Source: JALZHR01 sp036389695
GTDB taxonomy: Bacteria; Acidobacteriota; Blastocatellia; Pyrinomonadales; Pyrinomonadaceae
Assembly: GCA_036389695.1 (NCBI GenBank)
Contig: DASVWG010000440.1
Span: forward strand, 1-49,431
Length of the DNA stretch: 49,431 bases
Direction: 5' to 3'
The notes under the pieces were generated by a model. That model saw only the letters and a program-made list of their open reading frames with translations, was not told the DNA's origin and did no database searches. The translations under genes were made by a program, and so were the position numbers. Below, piece after piece: positions 40,978 to 49,208 of this stretch. How positions within the stretch are numbered: the stretch's first letter is position 1; every line of letters begins with the position of its first letter.

Positions 40978-42363
40978 GTGGAGCTTGAAGGAAAAAAAAC
41001 TTTAGTTCTCGGCGCGGGAAAATCCGGCATCGCTTCCGCCAAATTCTTAGCGGCGCGCGGCGCGATTGTCGCTCTGCACGATAGAAAGCCGGTTGCCGAA
41101 TGGACGGAAGAAGCGCGGTCTTTGAAAGAGCGAAAAGTCGGTTTGATTGACGGCAATCTTCCGTCGTGGCTTTTAGACCAGATTGATTTGGTCGTCATTT
41201 CGCCCGGAATTCCGACGAAAACCGTTCCGGCGCGTTACGTTGACCGCAAAGACGGCGAGGTTATCGGCGAAGTCGAGTTGGCTTACAGATTTTTGAAAGG
41301 TCGCATAGTCGGAATTACCGGCTCGAACGGCAAAACGACGACGACGACTTTAATCGGCGAATTGCTGAAAAACGCCGGAATTAAAACGCAGGTCGGCGGA
41401 AATATCGGGACGCCGCTTTTGAATCTGACCGCGACCGCGACGGATGAAACGTGGTCGGTCGTCGAGCTGTCGAGCTTTCAGCTTGAAACCATAAAAGATT
41501 TTCGCCCGAATGTTGCCGTAGCGACGAACGTGACGCCGAATCATATGGACAGATACGATTTTTTCACCGATTACGCGGCGGCGAAACATCGTCTGTTTAT
41601 GAATCAGACGGCGGAAGATTTGGCTATTTTAAACGCCGACGACGAAGTGACGGCGAGCTGGGCGAGCGGTTTGAAAGCGAATGTCGTTTTGTTTTCCGTC
41701 AAAAAAGAGCTGGAAGAAGGCTTATTTCTGCGCGGTCGCGATTTGGTTTGCAGAGCAGGCGGAAAGGAAAAAATCTTAACGACGCGCGATGAGATTTTTT
41801 TGCGCGGTCTGCACAATGTCGAAAACGTTCTGGCGGGTTTGGCGGCTGGCTTGGCTTGCGGCGCTTCGCCCGATTCGATGCGCGAGACGGTTAAAACTTT
41901 TAAAGGCGTCGAGCATCGCATCGAATTTGTCGCCGAAATTGGCGGCGTGAAATTTTACAACGACTCGAAAGCGACGAGCGTGGACGCGACTTTGAAAGCG
42001 CTCGAAGCTTTTGCGGAAGAAGCCGGAAAAACGATTTTAATTTTAGGCGGGCGCGGGAAAAACGCGCCGTATGCGCCGCTCAAAGATTTGATTGAAACGA
42101 AGGTCAGAAAGCTGGTTTTAATCGGCGAAGACGCCGACAATATCGAATCGCAGTTGAAAACCAGCGCCGAAATCATTCGCGCCAATTCGATGGCGGACGC
42201 GGTGGAAAAAAGTTTTCAGTCCGCCGAAAAAGGCGACAATGTTTTGCTCGCGCCCGCGTGCGCGAGCTTCGATATGTTCAAGAGTTTTGAGCAAAGAGGG
42301 GAAGTTTTTAAAACGGAAGTCCAAAGTCTAAAGTCCAAAGTCCAAAGTCAGGTCGGTGCTTAA
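40978..42363 (+). CDS. murD: UDP-N-acetylmuramoylalanine-D-glutamate ligase
   Basis: This 461-residue enzyme (GTG start at 40978) adds D-Glu to UDP-MurNAc-L-Ala. Its N-terminal Rossmann part begins LVLGAGKSGIASAKFLAARG. The ATP loop is ITGSNGKTTTTTL (near 113-124), and other Mur-ligase blocks are NVTPNHMDRY, NDSKATSVDA and ILILGGRGKN. The last ~14 residues (SLKSKVQSQVGA end) are encoded by the left arm of the 31-bp inverted repeat, so the natural C-terminus was probably extended by that element. Confidence 0.95.
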   Translation: MELEGKKTLVLGAGKSGIASAKFLAARGAIVALHDRKPVAEWTEEARSLKERKVGLIDGNLPSWLLDQIDLVVISPGIPTKTVPARYVDRKDGEVIGEVELAYRFLKGRIVGITGSNGKTTTTTLIGELLKNAGIKTQVGGNIGTPLLNLTATATDETWSVVELSSFQLETIKDFRPNVAVATNVTPNHMDRYDFFTDYAAAKHRLFMNQTAEDLAILNADDEVTASWASGLKANVVLFSVKKELEEGLFLRGRDLVCRAGGKEKILTTRDEIFLRGLHNVENVLAGLAAGLACGASPDSMRETVKTFKGVEHRIEFVAEIGGVKFYNDSKATSVDATLKALEAFAEEAGKTILILGGRGKNAPYAPLKDLIETKVRKLVLIGEDADNIESQLKTSAEIIRANSMADAVEKSFQSAEKGDNVLLAPACASFDMFKSFEQRGEVFKTEVQSLKSKVQSQVGA

Positions 42364-42796
42364 AGGAGTTTGGTTTATGGCAAAGATTGAAAAGTTTGAA
42401 GATTTAGAGGCTTGGAAAACGGCACGTAAGGCGACAAAAGAAGTCTATGAAGTTAGTTCGAGAGAACAGTTTAGTCGTGATTTTGCTTTGGTTAATCAAA
42501 TGCGGCGGGCTTCGATTTCTGTTCTTTCAAACATTGCCGAGGGATTTGAAAGGGGCGGCGATAAAGAATTTTTGCAATTTCTTTCGATTGCAAAAGGCTC
42601 GTGCGGTGAAGTTCGCGCCCAGCTTTATGTAGCTTTAGACCAAAATTATATTGATGATGAAAAATTCAAACAGATTTCAGAGGAACTTTCGGAAACGAGC
42701 CGAATTATTTCCGGTTTAATGAAATATCTCCAGCAATCAGAGTTGCGCGGAAGTAAATTCAAGTAACTTTGGACTTTGGACTTTAGACTTTGGACT
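42318..42796. repeat. Perfect 31-bp AGTCCAA inverted repeat enclosing a gene
   Basis: Arms at 42318-42348 and 42766-42796 are exact reverse complements, built from AGTCCAA/AGTCTAA 7-mers. The left arm lies in the murD 3' end. The right arm begins on the last base of the stop codon of the four-helix-bundle gene. The 417-bp interval holds that gene and its ribosome site, so the gene appears to occupy the loop of a former hairpin. Confidence 0.92.
42377..42766 (+). CDS. Four-helix-bundle protein (S23/23S-rRNA intervening-sequence protein family)
   Basis: This is a 129-residue protein from ATG 42377 (AAAGGAG site at 42362-42368). The pattern FEDLEAWKTARKATKEVY, QMRRASISVLSNIAEGFERG, EFLQFLSIAKGSCGEVRAQL and the final helix are characteristic of the S23 family. 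Relatives occur in intervening sequences of 23S rRNA genes and scattered singly on chromosomes, and their function is not established. It is out of place here in the dcw cluster between murD and ftsW, enclosed by inverted-repeat arms. That suggests it arrived as a small insertion. Confidence 0.9.
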   Translation: MAKIEKFEDLEAWKTARKATKEVYEVSSREQFSRDFALVNQMRRASISVLSNIAEGFERGGDKEFLQFLSIAKGSCGEVRAQLYVALDQNYIDDEKFKQISEELSETSRIISGLMKYLQQSELRGSKFK

Positions 42797-42803
42797 AGAG
42801 AGA

Positions 42804-43994
42804 ATGGCAAAAAAACTCCGCATAGATTGGTTTTTATTCGCGATTGCCGCGACGCTCGCGCTGTTTGGCGCGGTGATGGTTTATTCGGCGTCGGCGATGA
42901 TTTCATTGCAGGAAACCAAAAATAATCCGGAAGGCGCGAGCCAGTTTTTGTATTTTTACAAGCAAATCGGCTTTACGGTCGTCGGTCTGCTGGTGATGTA
43001 TCTGGCGACGAAATTTAATTATCGCTGGCTGCAAAACGAAGTGGTCGTTTACGGGCTTTTAATTTTGACGGCGATTTTGCTCATCGCGGTTTTCGCTTTT
43101 CCGCCGATTAACGGCGCGCGGCGCTGGCTTCGCGTGCCGGGCGCGTCGTTTCAGCCGTCGGAGCTGGCGAAAATCACGCTGCCGATTTTTCTCGCCTTTT
43201 TCCTGACGAAAAACGAGAAAAACGTCGGCAGCCTGCGCGAGACGGCTTTGTGGTGCGTCGCGGTTTTCGGCATTTTGAGCGGTTTGATTTTGTTTGAGCC
43301 GGATTTGGGAACGGTTATTGTGCTGGCGGCGATTTTCGTCGCGGTTTATTTCGCGGCGGGCGCGCGGCTTTTGCATATCGTGACGCTCGGCGGAGGCTGC
43401 GTTTTGCTTTTCGCCGTCGCTTTGATTACTTCGCCGTATCGACGCGAGCGCGTTCTGGCTTTTTTGAACCCGTGGGAAAATTCCGACGGCGCGGCTTATC
43501 AGGTCGTGCAGGGTTTGTACGCCATCGGTTCGGGCGGAATTTTCGGCGAAGGCTTTGCCAAAGGCGAGCAGAAGCTTTTTTATCTGCCGTATCCGCATTC
43601 GGATTTTATTTTCGCGGTCGTCGGCGAGGAACTTGGTTTAATCGGCACGCTCGCGGTCGTGCTGGCTTTCGGGCTTCTTTTGTGGCGCGGAACGCGCGCG
43701 GCTTTGCTCGCGCCGGAAAGATTCGGGATGCTGCTCGGCATCGGCATCATCACGGGAATCATCGTGCAGGCGCTTTTTAATATCTCGGTCGTGATTTCGA
43801 TTGTGCCCGCCAAAGGAATTCCGCTGCCGTTTATTTCCTACGGCGGAACCTCGATTGTGACGACGCTTTTTGCCGTCGGAATTTTATTGAATTTGTCGCA
43901 GCACGCCGGTTTCGTTTCGATGGAGAAAAACGAACCTGAACAGCCGAAACCAAAGAAACGGCAAAAGGTTTCGAGAACGAGAGCGACCGCTTGA
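42804..43994 (+). CDS. ftsW: Lipid II polymerase/septum protein FtsW
   Basis: This 396-residue SEDS-family glycosyltransferase has about ten membrane helices. Family blocks include VMVYSASAMISLQ near the start, PPINGARRWLRVPGASFQPSELAKI near 93-117, LFEPDLGTVIVL, NPWENSDGAAYQVVQGLYAIGSGGIFGEG and PYPHSDFIFAVVGEELGLIG. It works with FtsI in septal wall synthesis. The ATG lies 8 bases beyond the right arm of the inverted repeat. Confidence 0.95.
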   Translation: MAKKLRIDWFLFAIAATLALFGAVMVYSASAMISLQETKNNPEGASQFLYFYKQIGFTVVGLLVMYLATKFNYRWLQNEVVVYGLLILTAILLIAVFAFPPINGARRWLRVPGASFQPSELAKITLPIFLAFFLTKNEKNVGSLRETALWCVAVFGILSGLILFEPDLGTVIVLAAIFVAVYFAAGARLLHIVTLGGGCVLLFAVALITSPYRRERVLAFLNPWENSDGAAYQVVQGLYAIGSGGIFGEGFAKGEQKLFYLPYPHSDFIFAVVGEELGLIGTLAVVLAFGLLLWRGTRAALLAPERFGMLLGIGIITGIIVQALFNISVVISIVPAKGIPLPFISYGGTSIVTTLFAVGILLNLSQHAGFVSMEKNEPEQPKPKKRQKVSRTRATA

Positions 43995-44025
43995 TAAAGA
44001 GGAATTCAAAGTAGGCTTCGCGGCT

Positions 44026-44127
44026 GGATGGACAGGATAGACAGGATTATTTAAATGGTTTAACGGCTTGATTGAAATTTAGATAGTGAATTTATAAACA
44101 GCTTTATCCTGTTCACCCTGTCCATCC
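44026..44127. repeat. Nonamer-based inverted repeat between ftsW and murG
   Basis: GGATGGACAGGATAGACAGG-type arm at 44026-44047 and its approximate complement at 44106-44127 (a few mismatches) share the 9-mer unit GGATGGACA with the mraY-murD element. The right arm ends 15 bases before the murG ATG. Confidence 0.8.
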
Positions 44128-44142
44128 TGTTTGAAAAAACGT

Positions 44143-45222
44143 ATGAAGGTTCTAATCGCTGCCGGCGGAACGGGCGGGCATATTTATCCGGGAATCGCGG
44201 TCGCCAAAGAGATTATGCGGCGCAACGCTGAATCGTCCGTCAAATTTGTCGGAACGGCGCGCGGGCTGGAAACGAAGCTTGTTCCCGACAACGGTTTCGA
44301 GCTTTTGACAATCGAGAGCGCCGGTTTGAAAAACGTCGGTCTGGCGGGAAAAATCAAAGGCTTGGCGATTTTGCCGAAAAGTTTTTTCGCGGCGCGGCGT
44401 TTGATAAGAGATTTCAAGCCCGATGTTGTGATTGGCGCGGGCGGTTATGTTTCGGGACCGGTTCTTTTGATGGCGAGTTTGATGCGCGTGCCGACGCTGG
44501 TGATGGATTCAAATGCGCTGCCGGGCTTTACCAATCGAAGGCTCGCGCGGTTTGCGACGAAAGCGGCGCTGACGTTTGAAGAAGCCTTGCCGTTTTTCGG
44601 AAAAAAGGGAATCGTGACGGGAAATCCGGTGCGCAAAGAGTTTTTTGAAATTCCGCCGAAAATGAGAGACAGCCAGCGGTTTTCGCTTTTGATTTTCGGC
44701 GGCTCGCAGGGCGCGCGGGCGATTAATAATGCGATGGTCGAGGCTCTGCCGCATTTCGAGGCTTACAAAAACCGTCTCGAAATCACGCATCAGACGGGCG
44801 AAGCCGATTTTGAAAAGATAAAGCAGGGCTATGCGGACGCCGGTTGGAACGCGGCTGAAGTTTCGGCATACATCAAAAATATGCCGGAGCATTTTGAAAA
44901 AAATGATTTGGTAATCTGCCGCGCGGGCGCAACTTCGTGCGCAGAGCTGGCGGCGGCTGGCAAGGCTTCGATTATGATTCCGCTGCCGACAGCCGCCGAC
45001 GACCACCAGCGCAAAAACGCCGAAGCTTTGGAGCGGGCGGGCGCGGCGCGAATGATTTTGCAGAAGGATTTGACGGGCGCAGAGTTGGCAAAACAGATTA
45101 TCGAATTGATTGAAGCGCCCGCGAAGATTACGCAAATGGAAGCTTCTGCCAAAAAATTAGCAAAACAAGATGCGGCGGAAGTAACGGTTGATTTAATTGA
45201 AGATTTAGCAAAGGGAAATTGA
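44143..45222 (+). CDS. murG: UDP-GlcNAc transferase MurG
   Basis: This 359-residue enzyme (ATG 44143) adds GlcNAc to lipid I to make lipid II on the inner face of the membrane. The N-terminal glycine-rich motif AAGGTGGHIYPG, the FGGSQGARAIN block and the ICRAGATSCAELAAAGK donor-binding segment are diagnostic. An earlier TTG at 44131 in the same frame lies close to the repeat and would add a tail not seen in the family. Confidence 0.96.
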   Translation: MKVLIAAGGTGGHIYPGIAVAKEIMRRNAESSVKFVGTARGLETKLVPDNGFELLTIESAGLKNVGLAGKIKGLAILPKSFFAARRLIRDFKPDVVIGAGGYVSGPVLLMASLMRVPTLVMDSNALPGFTNRRLARFATKAALTFEEALPFFGKKGIVTGNPVRKEFFEIPPKMRDSQRFSLLIFGGSQGARAINNAMVEALPHFEAYKNRLEITHQTGEADFEKIKQGYADAGWNAAEVSAYIKNMPEHFEKNDLVICRAGATSCAELAAAGKASIMIPLPTAADDHQRKNAEALERAGAARMILQKDLTGAELAKQIIELIEAPAKITQMEASAKKLAKQDAAEVTVDLIEDLAKGN

Positions 45223-45240
45223 AAGGCAGAGATTTTTGAA

Positions 45241-45327
45241 AAGAAATTTACAGGGATGACAGGATAAATAGGATGAAGAAAAAACATCTATTATCCCTGT
45301 TCATCCTGTTATCCCTGTAAATTTCTT
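45241..45327. repeat. Inverted repeat between murG and murC
   Basis: AAGAAATTTACAGGGAT at 45241-45257 is the exact complement of 45311-45327 (17 bp). The interior continues with ACAGGAT/ATCCTGT units of the 9-mer family in looser pairing. Confidence 0.85.
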
Positions 45328-45351
45328 CTTGTGATTCAAAATTAATAAAGA

Positions 45352-46746
45352 ATGTTTAGGCACGTAAAGCATGTTCATTTTATCGGGATTGGCGGTATCG
45401 GGATGTCCGGCATCGCGGAGGTTTTGGGCAATCTCGGTTTTATTGTTTCCGGCTCGGATTTGAAAAAATCGCGAAATACCGACCGTCTGGAATTGTTCGG
45501 CGCGAAGATTCACGAAGGTCACGCGGCGGAAAATGTCGGCGACGCGGATGTCGTCGTTTATTCATCGGCGGTCAAGGCTGATAACCCGGAAGTGGTCGAA
45601 GCGAAATCGCGCTCGATTCCGGTTATTCCGCGCGCGGAGATGCTGGCGGAATTGATGACTTTAAAGCCTTATTCGGTCGCGATTGCCGGTTCGCACGGCA
45701 AGACGACTACTACTTCGATGGTCGCCACTATTCTCGGACACGCGGGCATTGACCCGACGACGATTGTCGGCGGCGTGGTCGATACGCTCGGCTCGAACGC
45801 GCGTTTGGGGCAGAGCGATTGGTTCGTCACCGAAGCCGACGAAAGCGACCGCTCGTTTCTGATGCTGTATCCGACCGTGGCGATTGTGACGAACGTCGAC
45901 CGCGAGCATATGGATTCCTACAAGGGAATGGAAGACGTGATGCAGTGTTTCACGGATTTTGTCAACAAAGTCCCGTTTTACGGCGCGGCGATTATCTGTC
46001 TGGACGACCCGAATGTGCAGGCGATTATTCCGCACATCAAGCGCCGCCGCGTGACTTACGGATTCTCGGCGCAGGCTGACGTTTCGGCGCACAACATTCG
46101 TTATAACGATTCGTTCGGCGCGACGTTCACGGTTTGGAGAGGCACGGAAGTGCTCGGCGAAATTTATCTGCCTGTGCCGGGCAAGCATAATGTTTATAAC
46201 GCTTTGGGGGCGACGGCGGTCGCGCTGGAACTCGACGTTCCGTTTGAAAAAATCGCGGGCGCGTTTAAGACTTTCAAAAACGCTAACCGGCGTTTTCAGT
46301 TTAAAGGCGAAGCGAAAGGCGTGACGGTCGTCGATGATTACGGTCATCATCCGACCGAGATTTTAGCGACGCTCGCGGCGGCGCGAAACGGTTCGGGCGG
46401 GCGGCGCACGGTCGTTATTTTCCAGCCGCATCGCTACACGCGGACGCTGGATTTGATGGACGATTTCGCGCGTTCGTTCAACAACGCCGACGTTTTGTTT
46501 TTGACCGATATTTACGCGGCGAGCGAGTCGCCGATTGAAGGCATTACTTCGGAAATTCTGACCGGAAAAATCAAGCAGTACGGTCACAAAAACGTGCAGT
46601 ATATCGGCGACATCGAAACCGCCGCCGAAAGAGTCAGCGAACAATTAAGGGAAGGAGATTTGGTGATTACACTGGGCGCGGGAAGCGTAACGAAGCTTTC
46701 CGAGCAGATTTTGGAGAATTTGAAAAAGGACGCGGAGACACGGTGA
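45352..46746 (+). CDS. murC: UDP-N-acetylmuramate-L-alanine ligase
   Basis: This 464-residue enzyme adds L-Ala to UDP-MurNAc, the first of the stem-peptide steps. HFIGIGGIGMSGIAEVL near the start, the ATP loop AGSHGKTTTTSMV (near 111-123), EADESDRSFL and VVDDYGHHPTEI are MurC-specific. murB and ddl, common next genes, are not found. ftsQ follows directly. Confidence 0.96.
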   Translation: MFRHVKHVHFIGIGGIGMSGIAEVLGNLGFIVSGSDLKKSRNTDRLELFGAKIHEGHAAENVGDADVVVYSSAVKADNPEVVEAKSRSIPVIPRAEMLAELMTLKPYSVAIAGSHGKTTTTSMVATILGHAGIDPTTIVGGVVDTLGSNARLGQSDWFVTEADESDRSFLMLYPTVAIVTNVDREHMDSYKGMEDVMQCFTDFVNKVPFYGAAIICLDDPNVQAIIPHIKRRRVTYGFSAQADVSAHNIRYNDSFGATFTVWRGTEVLGEIYLPVPGKHNVYNALGATAVALELDVPFEKIAGAFKTFKNANRRFQFKGEAKGVTVVDDYGHHPTEILATLAAARNGSGGRRTVVIFQPHRYTRTLDLMDDFARSFNNADVLFLTDIYAASESPIEGITSEILTGKIKQYGHKNVQYIGDIETAAERVSEQLREGDLVITLGAGSVTKLSEQILENLKKDAETR

Positions 46747-46846
46747 CACGGCGACGCGGAGAAGGCTTGCCGATTTGAAATTTCGGATTTCAGATTATAA
46801 AGCAATAATTTCCCCGCGTCCCCGCGTCTCCCAATCTCCGCGTCGC
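46729..46846. repeat. GC-rich inverted repeat between murC and ftsQ
   Basis: GCGACGCGGAGA at 46751-46762 and its complement at 46835-46846 are the exact 12-bp core of a longer imperfect pair built from GACGCGGAGACAC-type 7-8-mers. The start of the left part lies in the last codons of murC. The right part ends 9 bases before the ftsQ ATG. Confidence 0.75.
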
Positions 46847-46855
46847 AAAAAAATT

Positions 46856-47713
46856 ATGGCGAAACAAACGCGAAAACGAACAACGACGATAACAAACGCA
46901 AAACGCAAGACCGCCGCCGCGCCCGCGCGACGACGAACCGCGACCGGCGCGCGCGGTAAGAGCAAAGCGCCGAGCCGTCTGGCGATGACGGTCGTGCCTT
47001 TATTTTTGATTTTGTGCATTTTGACGTGTCTCGGCTTCCTGACGTTTATGGGCTACCGGACGGTCACGGCTTCCTCGTTTTTCGATATGAAAAAGGTCGA
47101 AGTGCGCGGAATCAGCCGCGTCTCGCGCGAGGAAATCGAGAAAATCGTCCGCGCTCAGATGGCGAAATCGAGCGTCTGGAACGCGAATGTCGATGAAATC
47201 AGGCAGGAAGTCGAAAAGTTGCCGTTTGTGAAATCCGTCGCCGTTTCGCGCGTTTTGCCCGACGGCGTGCGCGTGAACGTGACGGAAAGAACGCCGCGCG
47301 CGGTCGTGCGCCTCAGTTCCGGCGATTTCTGGGTTGACGACGACGCGCTGGTTTTAGGCAAAGCCGAAAAAAATGATTTGCAGAACGCTTTTATTTTGCG
47401 CGGCTGGGACGAAGCGAAAACCGATAAAGCCTTGAAAGACAATCAGGAACGCGTCCGCCTTTTTCAGAAAATCAAGGAAGATTTGCAAAAAGCCGGTATT
47501 GCCGAGCGCGTGACAGCAATAAATGTGACTTATTTGCAGGACACGCAGGTGACGGTCGAAGATTCCGGCGAGACGGTTTCGGTTTTTCTCGGCAGGGAAG
47601 ATTTCGGCAAGCGCCTGCGCACCGCGCTGGATAATCTGGCGGGCAGAGGCAAGGAAATTGGAATTTTGATTTCGCACGGCAGCAATCCGATTGCACGCTT
47701 TCGCGCGAGCTGA
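46856..47713 (+). CDS. ftsQ: Cell division protein FtsQ/DivIB
   Basis: This is a 285-residue protein from ATG 46856 (MAKQTRKRTTTITNAKRK). A very basic cytoplasmic tail is followed by one membrane helix (about 44-66), a POTRA domain (MKKVEVRGISRVSREEIEKIV) and an FtsQ/DivIB beta domain (VAVSRVLPDGVRVNVTERTPRAVV). It links FtsL/FtsB to the divisome. A longer frame from 46775 runs into repeat DNA and is rejected. Confidence 0.9.
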   Translation: MAKQTRKRTTTITNAKRKTAAAPARRRTATGARGKSKAPSRLAMTVVPLFLILCILTCLGFLTFMGYRTVTASSFFDMKKVEVRGISRVSREEIEKIVRAQMAKSSVWNANVDEIRQEVEKLPFVKSVAVSRVLPDGVRVNVTERTPRAVVRLSSGDFWVDDDALVLGKAEKNDLQNAFILRGWDEAKTDKALKDNQERVRLFQKIKEDLQKAGIAERVTAINVTYLQDTQVTVEDSGETVSVFLGREDFGKRLRTALDNLAGRGKEIGILISHGSNPIARFRAS

Positions 47714-47720
47714 ATGAAAA

Positions 47721-47793
47721 GTGAATCGTAAATCGTGAATCGTGAATCGCAACCGGCTGACTCACGATTTACGATTCACGATTCACGATTTAC
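47721..47793. repeat. CGTAAAT/CGTGAAT inverted repeat between ftsQ and ftsA
   Basis: A perfect 22-bp pair, 47728-47749 with 47772-47793, sits in a longer imperfect repeat (47721-47793) of GTGAATC/GTAAATC 7-mers. It ends 5 bases before the ftsA ATG, where no ribosome site is visible. The same unit family occurs at 27438-27507 and 30584-30660. Confidence 0.88.
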
Positions 47794-47798
47794 GAAAA

Positions 47799-49049
47799 AT
47801 GATAAATCGTTCAATACAGGCAGTTGGATTAGACATCGGCACGAGCAAGGTTCGCTGCGTGATAGGCGAGCCGTCGGAAAAAGGCTTGATGAATATTGTC
47901 GGCATCGGGCAGGCGGATTCGCGCGGTTTAAGGCGCGGAATCGTGACGACGACCGATGCGGTTGCCGATTCAATCAAACGCGCCGTCGAAGAAGCCGAGC
48001 GCGTGAGCGGCTTGGAAGTGCAGATGGCGACCATCAATCTTTCGGGCGAGCATTTTCGCGGCGAAAATAAACACGGCGTCGTCGCGGTGGCGGGCGCGGG
48101 ACGCGAGATTTCGGTTGACGATGTCGAGCGCGCCGTCGAATCAGCCAGCGCGATGCAGCTTCCGGCGGGCTGGGAAATTATCGACCGCGTGCCGCAGGAA
48201 TTTATTATCGACGGGCAGGACGGAATCACGGAGCCGATTGGAATGATCGGCGCGCGGCTCGAAAGCCGCGTGCACATCGTCAGCAGCCCGAGCGCCGGAC
48301 GGCAAAACGTCGTCAAAGCGATTCACAATTCCGGTCTGGAAATCGAAAAAATGATGCTCGAACCGCTGGCGGCGGCGGACGCGGTTTTGACCGACGACGA
48401 CCGCGAATACGGCTGCGCGCTGATTAATATGGGCGCGGAAGTGACGAGCCTGATGATTTTCGGACGCGGCGCGGTGCAGCACACGGCGGTTTTTCCGTTC
48501 GGCGGAATGCATTTTACGAAAGACATCGCGCACGGTTTGCGGGTTTCGATTCCCGAAGCCGAAAAAATCAAACAGCGTTTCGGCTGCATCGCCTCGTTTC
48601 TGATGGACGAAAACGAGCGGCAGGAAATTATCGAGATTACGCCGGTCGGCAGGAACGAAACGCGCGGGCTTTCGAAAGAAATTTTGTGCGATATTATGCA
48701 GCCTCGCGCCATCGAATTATTGCAGCATATCGCGCACGAAATTATGCAGGCGGGCGGCGCGAACGGGCAGATTTCGAGCGGCGTCGTTTTGACCGGCGGT
48801 AGCGCGATGATTCGCGGCACGGTCGAGATTGCCGAACAGGTTTTCGATGCTCCGACGCGCGTCGGTTTTCCCGACAAACGTCGTTTCGGAGGCTTGGTCG
48901 ACGGAGTGCAGACGTCCGGCTGGTCGGTCGCCTGCGGGCTGGCGTGGTCGTCGATGCGCTCGCAAATGCGCGGGGCTGGGGCGGGCGGAAGGTCGACAAC
49001 TAAAAAGGTTGCGGAGTGGTTTGAAAATTTTCGAGAAAAATTTCGTTAA
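47799..49049 (+). CDS. ftsA: Cell division protein FtsA
   Basis: This 416-residue actin-like ATPase (ATG 47799, MINRSIQAVGLDIGTSKVRC) anchors FtsZ to the membrane. The phosphate-1 motif VGLDIGTSKVRC, the 1C domain (ATINLSGEHFRGENKHGVV), VVLTGGSAMIRG and a C-terminal amphipathic helix (KKVAEWFENFREKFR) are all present. A longer frame upstream (from 47742) is repeat-derived and unlikely to be the true start. Confidence 0.95.
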   Translation: MINRSIQAVGLDIGTSKVRCVIGEPSEKGLMNIVGIGQADSRGLRRGIVTTTDAVADSIKRAVEEAERVSGLEVQMATINLSGEHFRGENKHGVVAVAGAGREISVDDVERAVESASAMQLPAGWEIIDRVPQEFIIDGQDGITEPIGMIGARLESRVHIVSSPSAGRQNVVKAIHNSGLEIEKMMLEPLAAADAVLTDDDREYGCALINMGAEVTSLMIFGRGAVQHTAVFPFGGMHFTKDIAHGLRVSIPEAEKIKQRFGCIASFLMDENERQEIIEITPVGRNETRGLSKEILCDIMQPRAIELLQHIAHEIMQAGGANGQISSGVVLTGGSAMIRGTVEIAEQVFDAPTRVGFPDKRRFGGLVDGVQTSGWSVACGLAWSSMRSQMRGAGAGGRSTTKKVAEWFENFREKFR

Positions 49050-49208
49050 TTTACACGAAATTAACATTTCTGGCTGGATTTTTTGTCACAAATCGTTGTA
49101 TGCTGTTTCGCCGTAGACACAATATCTTGTTAGAATGCACAAAAGCGGTCTTCTCGAACATCACCACGGGTAGTTTCAGTAAAATACTATTTAGGGGAAG
49201 CGTGTATC

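Noticed and set aside
42356..42376. GTG start for the four-helix-bundle gene
   Set aside because: It overlaps the murD end and adds residues not seen in the family; ATG 42377 follows an AAAGGAG site.
46775..46855. Longer ftsQ start
   Set aside because: The extra codons come from the GC-rich repeat between murC and ftsQ; ATG 46856 starts the usual basic tail.
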